A DNA stretch of 64,000 nt from Muricea muricata (taxonomy: Eukaryota > Cnidaria > Anthozoa > Malacalcyonacea > Plexauridae), in contig OY979717.1 in the NCBI GenBank assembly GCA_963855995.1, positions 27,609,746-27,673,745 of the forward strand, given 5' to 3'. A model generated the notes under the pieces. That model saw only the letters and a program-made list of their open reading frames with translations. It did not search any database and was not told the origin of the DNA. Positions 34,553 through 47,399 of the stretch are shown in pieces; within the stretch, counting starts at the first letter, position 1, and every line of letters starts with the position of its first letter. The position numbers and the translations under genes are program-made.

Positions 34553-35059
34553 CTGAAAATTGGAAGTTAGCACTTTTAAAACCTCTTCTTAAGAAAGCTG
34601 GTATGGATTTAGTGTTTGAAAATTTTAGACCGGTTAACAATCTTCCTTTTGTTGCTAAGGTAACTGAGAAAGCTGTTTCGTCACAATTACTTAATCACTG
34701 TAACAAAAATGTACCACTGCCGGTCAATCAATCAACATATCGTCAGTGTCATTCAACTGAGACTGCGCTGCTTAAAGTGCAGAATGACATACTTATTAAT
34801 ATGGATAACGGAGAGGTTACGTTGCTTGCTATGCTTGACATGAGTGCTGCTTTTGACACTATCGACCAAAATATTCTTATTGTAATGGGCAATGCACTTA
34901 GGTGGCTTAGATCGTAAAATCTGGCTAACAGAAAACAGGACGTTGTCATTGATCGATGTATATCGTCTGAGTTTATGGCTGCTACTGGAGTTCCTCAAGG
35001 CAGCTGCCTGGGTCCTGTTCTGTTTCTACTTTATGTGTCTGGACTTTCTGAAATTATCT
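34553..35059 (+). pseudogene. LINE B, first part of the reverse transcriptase
   Basis: Continues the LINE B frame after the hAT element: WKLALLKPLLKK, the FRPVNNLPF block, ETALLKVQNDI and the catalytic LLAMLDMSAAFDTID. It is cut at gaaattatct by the inverted block starting about 35060. The duplicate on the minus strand at 41526-42036 keeps reading past this point to FADDTQL. Small indels (for example three extra bases near 34916) distinguish the copies. Confidence 0.82.
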
Positions 35060-35238
35060 ATTATGTACTTTGACACCCATGCTTGTCCGCAAGCACAAAT
35101 ACAGCGTGTCTCAAGAACCGGAAGTTACCTAGCATTTAAGAAATAATTATTTATCCTCTGCATATTTCTTTCTGTTTTAAAAATATATAATTTAGGGGTG
35201 TCAAAAAACACATAGAAAATAGAATGTTCTTTAGTTTC

Positions 35239-35782
<544 letters not shown>

Positions 35783-36041
35783 GTAATATGTTTACAGGAA
35801 GCTACAATCACTAATACGTGGTTTTCATGAAAGTCTTGCATACTAAATTACTATGTATAGAAAATACGTTTTATAAGAAGAACATCTATTTACAAGCATT
35901 ACATTATAAAAGAGACATTATAAAAGTATCTATTTAAAAATGTTCTTAATAGAGTGTTTAAAATTCACTAAAGAATCTGTATCACTAAGCGAATGATCGA
36001 GATGATTCCTTAAAAATGTGATAGATAAACCTTTGCTGACC

Positions 36042-39028
36042 CTAATTACGTTTATTTAACGGTAGACGTACATTGTTTCGTCTTCGGTTGTCGTGGTTAT
36101 GAACGTTTCTATTTAGTTTCACGTGTAGTTCAATATCAATATGACCATGTAAGTACTTGAATGCCATTGTAAGCCTGTGAAGTAGGCGAATTTGTTGTAA
36201 TGATTTCCAACCCAGTTCATTTAAAGCTTCAGTGGCAGAAGAACGCATGGGCATGTCCAGTATGATCTTTGCTGCTTTGTTCTGTAACACTTGCAGTTGA
36301 TTCATCAAACAGGCGTTGTTCTTATCACCCCACACAAAGTCTGCATAACTGAACAAGGGGCTGACAAGACTGTTGTACATAGTTAGTCTTGCATGAAATG
36401 ATATTAAATTCTTCACACGTTGTATTATTCCAATCCTTTGGGAAACTTTAGTACAAAGATAGTCCACATGGTCAGCCCAACACATATTCTGCTAGATAAT
36501 CACACCGAGGTATTTAAAAGATTTAGCGTTCTCAATTTCTCGTAGATCAACGTGAATGTTATTATCCTGTACTTTTTTAAGCCTTTGATTGCTTCCGAAC
36601 AAAACAAACTTAGATTTTGAGGTATTAATCGTTAATAAGTTATCATAAAACTATCTTGAGAGTACGACAAGATCAGCATTTAACTTGTTTTCCAAATCCT
36701 TAATATCTTTGCTGGAATAGTATAACACAGTATCATCGGCATACAAAATGACTTTACTTTGCAAATCGAGCGATGGTAAGTCGTTTATATACACAATGAA
36801 AAGCAGCGGCCCAAGTATGCTTCCCTGAGGGACTTCAACAGACATTTGCAGACGAGATGAAATACTGTCACTGATTGATGTAACTTGACTTCTTTCGGAT
36901 AAATAGGATCTGGACCAATTGAGAGAATCCTCATCGACTCCAAGAGAGCGAAGCTTGTCCAGTAAAATGACGTGATCCACAGTGTCGAACGCTTTACTGA
37001 AATTCAAAAATACAGCACCAGTAAAACGACCAGCATCCATATCTCCAAGGATACTATCGGTGAATTGTGTCAGTGCAAGTCCGGTTGAAAGTGTTGGCCG
37101 AAAACCAAATTGCTCTGAAGTGATTAAGTTATTCTCATTAGGATAACTATAGAGTTGAATAATTATGAACAAGTTTCTCCATGATTTTACTTAGCGCCGG
37201 TAAAACAGTTATCGGCCTATAGTTGTTGGGATTGCACCGATCACTAGATAATCGGATATAAATAGTAAATAGTCGTGATACTTTACCCTTTTTCCAAATA
37301 GATGGGAACGTTTTGTTGGCCAAAGATCGATTAAATAACCGAGTAAGACTTCGTGTTATAACATGAGCAGAATCCTTGAGCAGACGTGGACTGATTTCAT
37401 CAAGCCCAATTGCTTTGTTTACTTTTAATCGTCTTGGTAGATCATACACAGATTGTTCACATACTGACTGCAATTCAAATTTGGGAATCATATTACTATT
37501 GAACCAATTTTGAGTAGAACTTATAGCTCCAGTGGTCACGGTGGTAAGAGATCTAAGCCTATTTGCCAGTCTAGTGCCTATACTGGCAAAATATTCATTA
37601 AAAATAGTGGCCATCGATTTAGTGTCAGAGTAAATAATTCCTTCAGATTCAACGCACGCAATACCTGGGTTCTTTTTACGTGATGTGACTTGATTTAATG
37701 TTTTCCATAAGGCAGACGAATTTTGTTTATTTTCATCTATAAGTTTAGTATAATATTCTGACTTACAACGCCTTATTTCTCTGTTCACGAAGTTTTTTTG
37801 TTTCTTGTTTAAATGATATTGCTCTTTTGTGTTAAGTTTAATTGCAGATTTGTATAGCTTATCTCGATAATGCATTTCCTTCGAAAGTTGAGAATTCATC
37901 CATGGGTGACTAACTCCTTTAAGTCTTGTCTGCTTTAATGGGGCATGGTGATTTGCGGTTTTAGGGAATAGTGCATTCCACTTATTAACTGCAGCGTTAA
38001 TATCAGGATCATTTTCAACGATTTCCCAATTAATTTCTTTAAGCTCCTTTACAAAATTTGCTTTAGAATAATTTTTATAAGAACGGTATTGAATGGATCT
38101 GCCAGGTGCCTTTGGACAACCAGATTTAAGCACACAAAATATAAGTGAATGATCACTTAATGTTAAATTAATAACGCCACAGTCAACGACACAATGACAA
38201 GGATTTGTAAACAATAAGTCAATTAGGCTTTTTGAGCTAGGAGTTATTCGTGTGGGCTGCAAAATAAGCTGTTCAAGGTCATACAAATTTGCAATTCTCA
38301 TTAACTTTCGTTTAGCTGTTTTATTTACTTCCAGAAAGTTGACATTAAAGTCACCCAGTAAAACCAATTTAAACGACTCAGGAATATTAAGCAAACGATC
38401 CTGAATTTCTTCAATAGCGTCCTCTAGATTAGTATTTGGAGCTCGATAAACCGTCCAAATTAACAGTTTCTTGCACTTGGGCCGAGATATCTCAATAACA
38501 CATGACTCAGTTGCACCCCCTCCCAGATCTTGCCTGTGGCGGTAGGGAACTCCACCACGTACATAAATCATACACCTGGTGAACACACGAGTATCCCGAA
38601 ATGTTTACCTCACAGTCAGGTATTTGTGGCTTAAGCCACGTTTCTGATACGGTAAATACATCAAAAGATTTATCTTTGAGCAGCATTTCGAGCGTGTCAG
38701 TTTTATTAATGACACTTCGTACGTTAATATGAGCAACTTTTAAGCCACGTGCTCGGGTAAAATCCTTCACGTGAAATTTAAGACTGTCGTTAAAATTTGG
38801 ACCTGGATTTGTTTGAATATCGTTTGCACACACCAGTAGCAATACAAGCATGATCCTTTTCATCAACCTGCAGCTTAAAGTAGAAACTTCGGCGCTTGTG
38901 AATTCACGAACAGGTTTTGAGGTAGCGATACATAAGTTGTGTAGGGGAGACACAACCAACCTTGCTTGACTCAACTCCATACCGACGAACAATGATTTCT
39001 TTTCGTGGTAAATCTCACGTTGACCCAC
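36042..39028 (-). pseudogene. LINE A (inverted copy): APE endonuclease plus reverse transcriptase
   Basis: Four overlapping frames make up one broken protein. 39028-38507: a hydrophobic leader, the 2A-like DIQTNPGP, then the endonuclease start VAHINVRSVINK and SETWLKP. 38586-37147: WTVYRAPN, LLGDFNVNFLE, DLLFTN, LSDHSLIF, a basic linker and NNYRPITVLPALSKIMEK (RT block 1). 37172-36651: EQFGFRP, FLNFSKAFDTVDH, VPQGSILGPLLFIVYINDLP and YADDTVLYY, the full RT palm. 36485-36042: the C-terminal region with LVSPLFSYADFVW. Frameshifts lie at about 38510-38580 and 37150-37170 and a stop at 36651, all shared with the plus-strand copy. Element type: APE-bearing LINE with a (TAA)n tail. Confidence 0.88.
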
Positions 39029-39433
39029 AAAACAAATTCATACAAACATAAAATAGCAGAGATTTCGTGAGCAAGATTGCCAAGCCATAGCCACGATATT
39101 CAAGATACAAGACTCCAAGTTAATTTCAATTCCCTCTATTTAGCCCCCTCCCCCCCGGGGCTTATTCTTTTTCGGGGATTAATTGAGAGGGGGTTTATTT
39201 AATAGTTATCCATAAAATCTTGGATAATTAGAGAGGGTGCTGTTGAATTTTGTGTATAATTATAATGTACTTCGATAACTTCTGTAAATATGTATTTCTA
39301 TTTCGTGAAAACTACAGTAGAAAGTTCAAGTTCGATTGGTTTCGAGTTCAAAAAATTCAACTGGCAAAAAAACCCAGGGTGGTTGATCACTCGACTAAAT
39401 ACGTCACTTCCGCTCGTTTGTCTGTTTCTAAAC

Positions 39434-39450
39434 ATCCTCCCCCCTTGAGT
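39434..39450 (-). promoter_or_regulatory. BEL polypurine tract and LTR start (inverted copy)
   Basis: On the minus strand AAGGGGGGAGGA is followed by TGTTTAGAAACAG, the usual arrangement of PPT and 5' end of a 3' LTR. The direct copy is at 42911-42934. Confidence 0.6.
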
Positions 39451-39489
39451 GCCGATGTTGGCAATCAAAATAATGTGAACAACAACTAT

Positions 39490-39860
39490 TAGTACTTAAC
39501 TTACCTTATCCTATATGCGTGTTTAACAGACGTGATAGCAAGTTCGTCTTCCTTTTTCTTAGAATTGTTCATTTCGAGAGGAAACAACTTCTGTATGGGC
39601 CGTCGCATAGTTATCACTTTCCCAGCTTTGTCGTTTATCACTAACTCGGCTGCTCGTACTTTCCCATCTCGTCCAACAAAAGGATTTTTCACTTAACCTA
39701 ATTTCCATGAATGACGTAGAATCTTGTCTTCGTACACGCTAACAACATCTCCAATTTCTGCTGTTTTTTCCTTTGCGCTCTTTTGTCGGTGATGCTCTCT
39801 CAGTTGTGTAACATATTCTCAGCGCCAACGATTCCAAAAGTGATTCAAGATCTTCTGTAA
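39490..39860 (-). pseudogene. BEL/Pao pol C terminus, 3' half of the split element
   Basis: From TTACAG (39855-39860) the minus strand reads KILNHFWNRW, a stop, EYVTQLREHH, IGDVVSVYEDKI, WKLG and then NPFVGRDGKVRAAELVI to RRPIQKLFPLE. This is the DUF5641-like C terminus of BEL/Pao pol, directly continuing the fragment at 26640-26851. Two stops interrupt it. It is followed by the polypurine tract and LTR at 39434. Its minus orientation relative to the 5' half is explained by the inversion. Confidence 0.82.
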
Positions 39861-40523
39861 TATGGGGTGCCGTTTGTAAAAGAATTATTTAGTTTGATTT
39901 CGTATATATTTTTACGTTATTTAGCATCTCATGGTGTATAACACACTAACGAAATCGTTGTTTACTGAATAACAATTGTTTTATAATAAATCACACTGCG
40001 CTATAATAAATCGCAAGTGCGATATAATGAATCGCCCTTGCGATGTAATAAATCGCACATGCGATATAATAAATCGCACTTGCGAAATAACAAATCGCAC
40101 TTGCGATATAATAAATCGTACTAGCGATATAATAAATCGCACTTGCGATATAATAAATCGCACTTGCGATATAATAAATCGCACTTGCGATATAACAAAT
40201 CGCACTTGCGATATGATAAATCGTACTTGCGATATAACAAATCGCACTTGCGATATAATGAAGAATCGCACTTGCGATATAATAAATCGTACTTGCGATA
40301 TAATAAATCGCAAGTATGATATAATAAATCGCAAGTGTGATATAACAATCGGCTTGCGATATTACAAATTGGACTTAGATAGAGGTAAATGGGCAGATGA
40401 TTGCTATATGTTATGTTATGTCGCTCCATAAAAAATTATTATTTCTGGTTCGTATATTGAATTACTTTATGTAAATAAGACGGGCAACACTGTTATATTC
40501 TGGCCATTTTTGGAGGGAATTTT
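39861..40523 (+). mobile_element. Right terminal repeat of the array-bearing TIR element (now inverted)
   Basis: Starts TATGGGGTGCCG immediately next to CTGTAA (complement of TTACAG) and runs to GGAGGGAATTTT, in the same order as 26852-27451. Between them, the array at about 39985-40360 has 17-18 units. Relative to BEL, the two repeats point inward from both halves, as expected for terminal inverted repeats of one insertion with a 6-bp target duplication. Confidence 0.7.
39985..40360. repeat. Array of 21-bp palindromic units (copy 2)
   Basis: Same consensus as the array at 26960-27240, longer by about four to five units; one unit carries a 3-bp insertion (aatgaagaatcgc, near 40258). Outer units differ from inner ones in the same way in both arrays. 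Confidence 0.9.
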
Positions 40524-40525
40524 AA

Positions 40526-42036
40526 ATTTAAGTTTAAATTTATATGAATTTATACAGCGCTAAAACTATAAAAATATTCTAAGCGCTAAATTACATTATA
40601 CGTATACCTATGCAACATTTACAATTGTACTAGATCTACAAATATCTATTTAAAAACAAGAAGTATTAATATAGGCATCCCCATATAAAAATGTCTTACG
40701 ATTTATCTTAAAAGAATCCAAGGAAGGCGAAAGCCGAATTTCATACGGTAGTAAGTTCCACAGAGTAGGTCGTGCTTTCGAGAAGGCGCGATCATTAAAA
40801 GACTTTCTATACATGTGGTTGGAACATGAAGCAGCATTTGTTCATCCGATCTCAAAGAATAGTTATTACTTTGTTTATAAGTCAGCACGTCACCAATATA
40901 TTTGGGAGCGAAACAATGCAGAGCTTTATAAACCAACAGTACAATCTTAAAAATGACACGGTGTTTAACAGGTAACCAATGTAGTTTGATTAAAGTAGGT
41001 GTAATGTGTGGTCAAACTTAGGTACAAGACACACAACACGAGCAGCGGCGTTTATAACTTTCTGCAGTCGATTCATTTGATATTTTGGAATACCGTAGAG
41101 CAACGAATTACAATAATCAATATGGGATGTGATAAATGCATGAACTAAAATTTTCGTAGAGTCCTCCGTTAAGTACTTACTGATTTGTTTAATATGGTAT
41201 AGGCTTCGAAACGCCTTTCTGCAGGCTTTGCTGACATGCATATTCATGGCATGTGTATATCCAACCATGATCCAAGATCCCGAACCGCGCTCACTGGAGA
41301 AATCATCACTTCACCTACCCTCAATTTATTAATTGATACCTTGGATAATTGCTGAGGAGAACCAATAATAATGAACTCTGTCGACGATGTGCAATCATCC
41401 GGTTGCAAAGATCGTCAATACAATCTTCCATTGCTTTAACAGCTGACTCCTGATACAAAGAGTTCTGAGGTTTAGAAGAAAGTTACAATTGTGTATCGTC
41501 TGCAAAAGCATGATAACAAGGCAGATGTTTAGAGATAATTTCAGAAAGTTCAGACACATAAAGTAGAAACAGAACAGGACCCAGGCAGCTGCCTTGAGGA
41601 ACTCCAGTAGCAGCCATAAACTCAGACGATATACATCGATCAATGACAACGTCCTGTTTTCTGTTAGCCAGATACGATCTAAGCCACCTAAGTGCATTGC
41701 CCATTACAATAAGAATATTATGGTCGATAGTGTCAAAAGCAGCACTCATGTCAAGCATAGCAAGCAACGTAACCTCTCTGTTATCCATATTAATAAGTAT
41801 GTCATTCTGCACTTTAAGCAGCGCAGTCTCAGTTGAATGACACTGACGATATGTTGATTGATTGACCGGCAGTGGTACATTTTTGTTACAGTGATTAAGT
41901 AATTGTGACGAAACAGCTTTCTCAGTTACCTTAGCAACAAAAGGAAGATTGTTAACCGGTCTAAAATTTTCAAACACTAAATCCATACCAGCTTTCTTAA
42001 GAAGAGGTTTTAAAAGTGCTAACTTCCAATTTTCAG
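40526..42036 (-). pseudogene. LINE B, 3' half: reverse transcriptase and 3' end
   Basis: Reads on the minus strand from the hAT end (42036): WKLALLKPLL, RPVNNLPF, LDMSAAFDTIDH, SYLANRKQDVV, VPQGSCLGPVLFLLYVSEL and FADDTQL (41483). After frame breaks come CRKAFRSLYHIK, LVHAFITSHIDYCNSLLYG, LQKVINAAARVV (41268-40990) and VYKALHCFAPKYI (40936-40703), the typical CR1-like C-terminal region. A 3' UTR of about 160 bp ends next to the array-bearing repeat. The first 0.5 kb duplicates 34553-35059. Only here is the LINE B palm (FADD) preserved. Confidence 0.85.
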
Positions 42037-42818
42037 CAGGCACGTAGCTACGGGGGTGCGAGGGGGTGCCGTCGCCCTCCCCTAAATTTGTTCTGCCCCC
42101 CCCCAAGAAAATTTTTGAGATGGTCTCAAATATCGTTTGAATTTGCCAAAATTTCCTAAAAACAGATAGATTCAGTATTTGCGCGAAACAATTTTTGCTG
42201 ACCTTAACTCGCTGATAATTTAAAAAAACGTTTGTATATATAACGTATACTACAGTTTCTACAACATGAAGCAGAGAGTAGGTAGTCGGAGTGAAATCGC
42301 GGGCGTCAAAGCTGAAACGTTAATCACTCGTTCTACAATCTATATTGTTACTAAGCTTATTATTAGAGAGGTTCAGATTTGACTTCTGTTACCGCTACCA
42401 CTACCTTAATCAATCTTTCAGCCAATCAGACGAGCTTGGTCTGCCCAACTGACCAATCAGATTGCTTAAAAATCGGGATAAGGTAGCAGTAGTGGTAGTG
42501 GAAGTCAAATCTGAACCTCTCTATTAAGAGAGGTACGTAAGTTACATTTTTATATAATCACTTTTGCCAAAAATTTTTTATTAAAGTTGGCCAAGAACGT
42601 AAACTGGCTATTAATAGCAAAATTACTTGAATAATAATTAAGGTTATTTACTTTCTGTTTGGATTTATTTGCAATGCAAATTTTGAATGGTGTTTAATAC
42701 AGCGAAAGACGCCAGTAAAAATTTAAAATCACAAGAAACAAGAAAGATAAAAAACAAGAAGAGTGTGAGAATTAAACACAACAATATAAATAAATGTGAT
42801 TGCATTAATAATTCATGA
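42037..42818 (-). repeat. Inverted breakpoint duplication b' (hAT right end)
   Basis: Reverse complement of 33771-34552, including the nested MITE and the CAGGCACGTAGC terminus at 42037. At 42818/42819 hAT sequence joins BEL pol sequence directly (ttcatga|tatcacgtc), a junction not expected from any transposition. Confidence 0.85.
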
Positions 42819-43300
42819 TATCACGTCTGTTAAACACGCATATAGGATAAGGTAAGTTAAGTACTAATAGTTGTTGTTCACATTATTTTGATTGCCAACA
42901 TCGGCACTCAAGGGGGGAGGATGTTTAGAAACAGACAAACGAGCGGAAGTGACGTATTTAGTCGAGTGATCAACCACCCTGGGTTTTTTTGCCAGTTGAA
43001 TTTTTTGAACTCGAAACCAATCGAACTTGAACTTTCTACTGTAGTTTTCACGAAATAGAAATACATATTTACAGAAGTTATCGAAGTACATTATAATTAT
43101 ACACAAAATTCAACAGCACCCTCTCTAATTATCCAAGATTTTATGGATAACTATTAAATAAACCCCCTCTCAATTAATCCCCGAAAAAGAATAAGCCCCG
43201 GGGGGGAGGGGGCTAAATAGAGGGAATTGAAATTAACTTGGAGTCTTGTATCTTGAATATCGTGGCTATGGCTTGGCAATCTTGCTCACGAAATCTCTGC
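42819..43300 (+). mobile_element. BEL pol end, polypurine tract and LTR (direct orientation)
   Basis: The first 30 codons of the segment match the end of the BEL frame (VKHAYRIR then stop); AAGGGGGGAGGA precedes TGTTTAGAAACAG at 42922. The LTR is interrupted by LINE A and seems to end near GTCAAAGTACA (46981). A local C/G-rich palindrome (ccccctctc...gaggggg) is at 43160-43220. Confidence 0.65.
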
Positions 43301-43327
43301 TATTTTATGTTTGTATGAATTTGTTTT

Positions 43328-46314
43328 GTGGGTCAACGTGAGATTTACCACGAAAAGAAATCATTGTTCGTCGGTATGGAGTTGAGTCAAGCAAGGTTGG
43401 TTGTGTCTCCCCTACACAACTTATGTATCGCTACCTCAAAACCTGTTCGTGAATTCACAAGCGCCGAAGTTTCTACTTTAAGCTGCAGGTTGATGAAAAG
43501 GATCATGCTTGTATTGCTACTGGTGTGTGCAAACGATATTCAAACAAATCCAGGTCCAAATTTTAACGACAGTCTTAAATTTCACGTGAAGGATTTTACC
43601 CGAGCACGTGGCTTAAAAGTTGCTCATATTAACGTACGAAGTGTCATTAATAAAACTGACACGCTCGAAATGCTGCTCAAAGATAAATCTTTTGATGTAT
43701 TTACCGTATCAGAAACGTGGCTTAAGCCACAAATACCTGACTGTGAGGTAAACATTTCGGGATACCCGTGTGTTCACCAGGTGTATGATTTATGTACGTG
43801 GTGGAGTTCCCTACCGCCACAGGCAAGATCTGGGAGGGGGTGCAACTGAGTCATGTGTTATTGAGATATCTCGGCCCAAGTGCAAGAAACTGTTAATTTG
43901 GACGGTTTATCGAGCTCCAAATACTAATCTAGAGGACGCTATTGAAGAAATTCAGGATCGTTTGCTTAATATTCCTGAGTCGTTTAAATTGGTTTTACTG
44001 GGTGACTTTAATGTCAACTTTCTGGAAGTAAATAAAACAGCTAAACGAAAGTTAATGAGAATTGCAAATTTGTATGACCTTGAACAGCTTATTTTGCAGC
44101 CCACACGAATAACTCCTAGCTCAAAAAGCCTAATTGACTTATTGTTTACAAATCCTTGTCATTGTGTCGTTGACTGTGGCGTTATTAATTTAACATTAAG
44201 TGATCATTCACTTATATTTTGTGTGCTTAAATCTGGTTGTCCAAAGGCACCTGGCAGATCCATTCAATACCGTTCTTATAAAAATTATTCTAAAGCAAAT
44301 TTTGTAAAGGAGCTTAAAGAAATTAATTGGGAAATCGTTGAAAATGATCCTGATATTAACGCTGCAGTTAATAAGTGGAATGCACTATTCCCTAAAACCG
44401 CAAATCACCATGCCCCATTAAAGCAGACAAGACTTAAAGGAGTTAGTCACCCATGGATGAATTCTCAACTTTCGAAGGAAATGCATTATCGAGATAAGCT
44501 ATACAAATCTGCAATTAAACTTAACACAAAAGAGCAATATCATTTAAACAAGAAACAAAAAAACTTCGTGAACAGAGAAATAAGGCGTTGTAAGTCAGAA
44601 TATTATACTAAACTTATAGATGAAAATAAACAAAATTCGTCTGCCTTATGGAAAACATTAAATCAAGTCACATCACGTAAAAAGAACCCAGGTATTGCGT
44701 GCGTTGAATCTGAAGGAATTATTTACTCTGACACTAAATCGATGGCCACTATTTTTAATGAATATTTTGCCAGTATAGGCACTAGACTGGCAAATAGGCT
44801 TAGATCTCTTACCACCGTGACCACTGGAGCTATAAGTTCTACTCAAAATTGGTTCAATAGTAATATGATTCCCAAATTTGAATTGCAGTCAGTATGTGAA
44901 CAATCTGTGTATGATCTACCAAGACGATTAAAAGTAAACAAAGCAATTGGGCTTGATGAAATCAGTCCACGTCTGCTCAAGGATTCTGCTCATGTTATAA
45001 CACGAAGTCTTACTCGGTTATTTAATCGATCTTTGGCCAACAAAACGTTCCCATCTATTTGGAAAAAGGGTAAAGTATCACGACTATTTACTATTTATAT
45101 CCGATTATCTGGTGATCGGTGCAATCCCAACAACTATAGGCCGATAACTGTTTTACCAGCGCTAAGTAAAATCATGGAGAAACTTGTTCATAATTATTCA
45201 ACTCTATAGTTATCCTAATGAGAATAACTTAATCACTTCAGAGCAATTTGGTTTTCGGCCAACACTTTCAACCGGACTTGCACTGACACAATTCATCGAT
45301 AGTATCCTTGGAGATATGGATGCTGGTCGTTTTACTGGTGCTGTATTTTTGAATTTCAGTAAAGCGTTCGACACTGTGGATCACGTCATTTTACTGGACA
45401 AGCTTCGCTCTCTTGGAGTCGATGAGGATTCTCTCAATTGGTCCAGATCCTATTTATCCGAAAGAAGTCAAGTTACATCAATCAGTGACAGTATTTCATC
45501 TCGTCTGCAAATGTCTGTTGAAGTCCCTCAGGGAAGCATACTTGGGCCGCTGCTTTTCATTGTGTATATAAACGACTTACCATCGCTCGATTTGCAAAGT
45601 AAAGTCATTTTGTATGCCGATGATACTGTGTTATACTATTCCAGCAAAGATATTAAGGATTTGGAAAACAAGTTAAATGCTGATCTTGTCGTACTCTCAA
45701 GATAGTTTTATGATAACTTACTAACGATTAATACCTCAAAATCTAAGTTTGTTTTGTTCGGAAGCAATCAAAGGCTTAAAAAAGTACAGGATAATAACAT
45801 TCACGTTGATCTACGAGAAATTGAGAACGCTAAATCTTTTAAATACCTCGGTGTGATTATCTAGCAGAATATGTGTTGGGCTGACCATGTGGACTATCTT
45901 TGTACTAAAGTTTCCCAAAGGATTGGAATAATACAACGTGTGAAGAATTTAATATCATTTCATGCAAGACTAACTATGTACAACAGTCTTGTCAGCCCCT
46001 TGTTCAGTTATGCAGACTTTGTGTGGGGTGATAAGAACAACGCCTGTTTGATGAATCAACTGCAAGTGTTACAGAACAAAGCAGCAAAGATCATACTGGA
46101 CATGCCCATGCGTTCTTCTGCCACTGAAGCTTTAAATGAACTGGGTTGGAAATCATTACAACAAATTCGCCTACTTCACAGGCTTACAATGGCATTCAAG
46201 TACTTACATGGTCATATTGATATTGAACTACACGTGAAACTAAATAGAAACGTTCATAACCACGACAACCGAAGACGAAACAATGTACGTCTACCGTTAA
46301 ATAAACGTAATTAG
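43328..46314 (+). pseudogene. LINE A (direct copy): APE endonuclease plus reverse transcriptase
   Basis: Same organisation as the inverted copy: 43328-43849 with DIQTNPGP at 43535-43558 and the endonuclease N terminus; 43770-45209 with LLGDFNVNF, LSDHSLIF and RPITVLPALSK; 45184-45705 with KAFDTVDH, VPQGSILGPLLF and YADDTVLYY; 45871-46314 with the C-terminal domain. Only three residue differences from the inverted copy were noticed in the compared frames (for example Pro versus Ser in GYxCVHQ, Gly versus Ser near 45110 and Ile versus Thr near 45295), and all frame breaks are shared. It inserted into the BEL LTR before the duplication. Confidence 0.88.
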
Positions 46315-46570
46315 GGTCAGCAAAGGTTTATCTATCACATTTTTAAGGAATCATCTCGATCATTCGCTTAGTGATACAGATTCTTTAGTGAATTTTAAAC
46401 ACTCTATTAAGAACATTTTTAAATAGATACTTTTATAATGTCTCTTTTATAATGTAATGCTTGTAAATAGATGTTCTTCTTATAAAACGTATTTTCTATA
46501 CATAGTAATTTAGTATGCAAGACCTTCATGAAAACCACGTATTAGTGATTGTAGCTTCCTGTAAACATAT

Positions 46571-46984
<414 letters not shown>

Positions 46985-46989
46985 ACAAC

Positions 46990-47312
46990 AATTTACTTAC
47001 ACTCACCTTTGTCATCACAAACCACTTGCAGATTTATGCTGTAATAATTCTTACGTTAACACAGTTTGGCTCATTTTGGCCTGGCGCCTGTAAACGGATG
47101 CGCGTGCCGTCAACGCATCCAACTGCACAGCGAAAATCTGCAATATTATACATGCCCATGCATGTCATATTTTTGTCCTCCATTGTTGTTAGAAACTTGA
47201 TCCATTGTTCGTCCATATTTGATTCGAAATACTGCGCGTCCTCCAAGACAAGCGTTAAGTCGTCACAAAAATATTTCGTGCACTTAAATTGGATAAGACT
47301 CGCTACCAATCC
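46990..47312 (-). pseudogene. PIF/Harbinger transposase fragment
   Basis: The frame 47309-47034 contains VGCVDGTRIRLQAPG followed by NEPN, the first catalytic Asp block of HARBI1-type DDE nucleases (GCVDGTHI). After a one-base slip the next frame continues NYYSINLQVVCDD, the second conserved block, up to a possible donor (gtgagt). Upstream of the DDE block is the helix region WIKFLTTMED. The rest of the nuclease and the terminal repeats are absent. Confidence 0.8.
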
Positions 47313-47317
47313 CAGTT

Positions 47318-47389
47318 GACTCGATAGCTCAATTGGTAAAGCGGCGGTCTAGAAACACGAAGACGCGAGTTCGAATCCCGCTCAAGACA
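47318..47389 (+). tRNA. tRNA-like sequence (pseudo-tRNA or SINE head)
   Basis: TAGCTCAATTGG is a perfect A box and GTTCGAATCC a near-perfect B box, 35-40 nt apart. The T arm pairs at four of five positions and the acceptor arm at about five of seven, but the anticodon stem does not pair, so a working tRNA is unlikely. No anticodon is assigned. Confidence 0.5.
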
Positions 47390-47399
47390 GCAAATTTTT

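Noticed and set aside
39976..40431. Same kind of repeat-protein frame over the second array
   Set aside because: Same reason; in addition the units vary at positions that respect the DNA palindrome rather than codons.
41395..41697. Minus-strand 100-codon frame beginning MHLGGLDRIW
   Set aside because: Out-of-frame translation of the LINE B reverse transcriptase.
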